Translations under genes and position numbers: made by a program
NCBI GenBank assembly: GCA_009777025.1
Contig: WRMS01000005.1
Span: forward strand, 1 to 34,279
Direction: 5' to 3'
DNA: 34,279 bases
DNA from: Clostridiales bacterium
GTDB taxonomy: Bacteria > Bacillota > Peptococcia > DRI-13 > UBA5745
Part shown: piece after piece, positions 33,059 to 34,279 of the stretch
Numbering within the stretch: position 1 is the stretch's first letter
Layout: every line of letters starts with the position of its first letter
Notes under the pieces: generated by a model
The model's database searches: none
Told to the model about the DNA's origin: nothing
The model's input: only the letters and a program-made list of their open reading frames with translations

Positions 33059-33122
33059 TTAACAGAAAGCAAGGCAAAAAATTAACAGTTTGCAAGAGAA
33101 TATTGTTAACAGAAAGCAAGGC
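33059..33122. repeat. Three iteron-like direct repeats, 23-24 base period
   Basis: TTAACAGAAAGCAAGGC occurs identically at 33059-33075 and 33106-33122. Between them, at 33082-33098, lies TTAACAGTTTGCAAGAG, which matches at 12 of 17 positions. The starts are 23 and 24 bases apart. The array lies in the A+T-rich gap before the convergent COR gene. Confidence 0.65.
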
Positions 33123-33154
33123 GTATTACTACCAAATTGTAGAAGGCCAATAAT

Positions 33155-33226
33155 ATGGGAAAAATAGTAAAACGTTGGCTAAAATGGAATACCGAAAAAC
33201 CTGAGCAGTTACACGAGTCCGAATAG
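33155..33226 (+). CDS. Possible 23-residue peptide ORF
   Basis: ATG at 33155 has AGAAGG eight bases upstream and opens the short frame MGKIVKRWLKWNTEKPEQLHESE. Its first half is basic with two Trp and its second half acidic. It follows the iteron-like repeats by 32 bases and overlaps the 3' end of the convergent COR gene. It is too short for firm support. Confidence 0.25.
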   Translation: MGKIVKRWLKWNTEKPEQLHESE

Positions 33227-34279
33227 CTTCAATAGGGCTTGTAGCGCGACTTGCAGCGCGTCTTGCAGCATTTTCAGGCTGGCTGTTATATCCGATCGTA
33301 TGCCTATTAGACTTGCCACGCTTCCCCCAACACTCAGAAATAAAATAAGCTTATCGCGCAGGTTTTTTGTATTACCACTTCTTACTTCCGCCAGAATCGT
33401 CTCGATTTGGTCTGCTATCCCTTCTTCGAAATCGTTGCCGCGTAACGCTTCGAATATGCTTTGGATCCCTACGATTTGTGCATCTGAGAATTCTTGCAAT
33501 TCCTGAATGGCTTTACGTAGAGAGCGCATATTGGCAAGGATTTCATCCGTATTCGTCAGGATTTTATCTATCTTTTCTGAGCTTTCACCTACAGTAGCGA
33601 AGATATTGTCCACTTTATCGGACGTTGCACGCGTTCTCTCATTAATCATTTCTGTCGTACTACCAAAACGATATATAAGATTCCGCAGCTCTATGTAGTC
33701 GGTTTGGTCTTTGCTATAACGAATTTTGTCGTCTTCGTATTCTCTTAATCTCGCTTGCAATGCTTGGATTGCTTTGTCAGGCGCAATAGATCGCAGGACA
33801 TCGATGAGGCTGACAACCCCCCTGATCTCCTTGACGTAATCTGTATGCACTCCATCGCTTAACATAGTGAGCATGCGTTCCAGTTCCAGCATAACAGTTT
33901 GTTGGTTTACCGAGTATTCAATGTATTCTTGAAACTCTATCGTCAGATCCTTTTGCACATACGCAAGATTCTGTCTTATATAAGCTAAGTAAGCTTGCTT
34001 TTTGCTACCGCTAACTAAAATATCCAGAATGTCCTTCGTTTTGCCAAATCGAATGATCGCATGGTAATCTTCCTGGTTCGTAAGATAAGTACCGTGCTTC
34101 CAAGTGTTTAATCGGTCCACATCCTCTCGTAAACGCACGACCAGATGATAGAGCACATAGATAGGAAGTGGAGCAGTATATTGGAGCTGTATATGTATTG
34201 GATTGTCCAATTGTGGCAAGACAGGCTCGCTGTCAGAGGTGAGCATGGGGATAAATTCTTTTCCGCCTTCGGGATAGGA
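33209..34279 (-). CDS. C-terminal part of a Roc-COR (ROCO) family protein, 5' end outside the window
   Basis: The frame has no stop up to the right edge; the residues before the first internal Met read SYPEGGKEFIP, so the gene continues beyond it. The visible N-terminal 160 residues match the COR domain that follows Roc GTPase domains: LPIYVLYHLVVRLREDVDRLNTWKHGTYL corresponds to the conserved LP-x-RFIVRM-x-WRxG-x-L segment, followed by DILVSGSKKQAYLAYIRQNLAYVQK and a typical post-COR stretch HTDYVKEIRGVVSLIDVLRSI. The rest is a long coiled coil (about residues 160-270) and a hydrophobic C-terminus LILFLSVGGSVASLIGI with an amphipathic tail. ROCO proteins are large regulatory GTPases, often with leucine-rich repeats. 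The Roc domain should lie just outside the window. The C-terminal module is not one I recognise. Confidence 0.8.
   Translation of the reverse strand, partial: SYPEGGKEFIPMLTSDSEPVLPQLDNPIHIQLQYTAPLPIYVLYHLVVRLREDVDRLNTWKHGTYLTNQEDYHAIIRFGKTKDILDILVSGSKKQAYLAYIRQNLAYVQKDLTIEFQEYIEYSVNQQTVMLELERMLTMLSDGVHTDYVKEIRGVVSLIDVLRSIAPDKAIQALQARLREYEDDKIRYSKDQTDYIELRNLIYRFGSTTEMINERTRATSDKVDNIFATVGESSEKIDKILTNTDEILANMRSLRKAIQELQEFSDAQIVGIQSIFEALRGNDFEEGIADQIETILAEVRSGNTKNLRDKLILFLSVGGSVASLIGIRSDITASLKMLQDALQVALQALLKLFGLV

Overview
The window looks like a chromosomal segment of a strictly anaerobic, Gram-positive-type Bacillota (Clostridia-like). The evidence is a surface protein with S-layer homology (SLH) domains, an LPxTG sortase substrate, strong AGGAGG-type ribosome binding sites, frequent TTG starts, and a large soluble iron-sulfur/flavin operon of the heterodisulfide reductase (Hdr) type. 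No rRNA, tRNA, CRISPR array or intact insertion sequence was seen.

Layout. 1-1114: the 3' end of a gene, a doubtful small ORF, an unrecognised membrane-anchored protein and a bidirectional terminator. 1146-15011: a surface module. It holds a 2884-residue secreted SLH protein translationally coupled to a four-helix-bundle protein (minus strand), a divergent 849-residue MalT-type LuxR regulator, and a convergent choice-of-anchor-A/LPxTG protein whose stalk is a coding minisatellite of about 38 Glu-Asp-Pro units. 14859-15584: a structured intergenic region that ends in a perfect 10-10-10 inverted repeat touching the -35 box of a good sigma-70 promoter.

15585-24576 is the metabolic centre: nine tightly packed plus-strand genes, hdrB-hdrC-hdrA-flxD(mvhD)-flxC/B-like-flxB/C-like-flxA, then a SdhB/TfrB-like iron-sulfur protein and a fumarate-reductase-type flavoprotein. 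By analogy with the Flx-Hdr complexes, FlxA would oxidise NAD(P)H and HdrA would bifurcate electrons to ferredoxin and to HdrB. The two terminal genes suggest that here the high-potential branch, or a thiol/disulfide intermediate, is coupled to reduction of fumarate or another enoate by a soluble, quinone-independent enzyme. This coupling is the most interesting proposal in the window.

24577-34279 is mostly housekeeping: a possible 43-residue small ORF and a terminator; an MGDG-synthase-type glycosyltransferase; a pdp-cdd-deoC nucleoside salvage operon; a divergent ogt followed by a D-cysteine desulfhydrase-like gene broken by an in-frame TAG; a small conserved protein coupled to an EamA transporter; an MFS transporter; an iteron-like triple repeat; and the C-terminal part of a Roc-COR (ROCO) protein that runs off the right edge.
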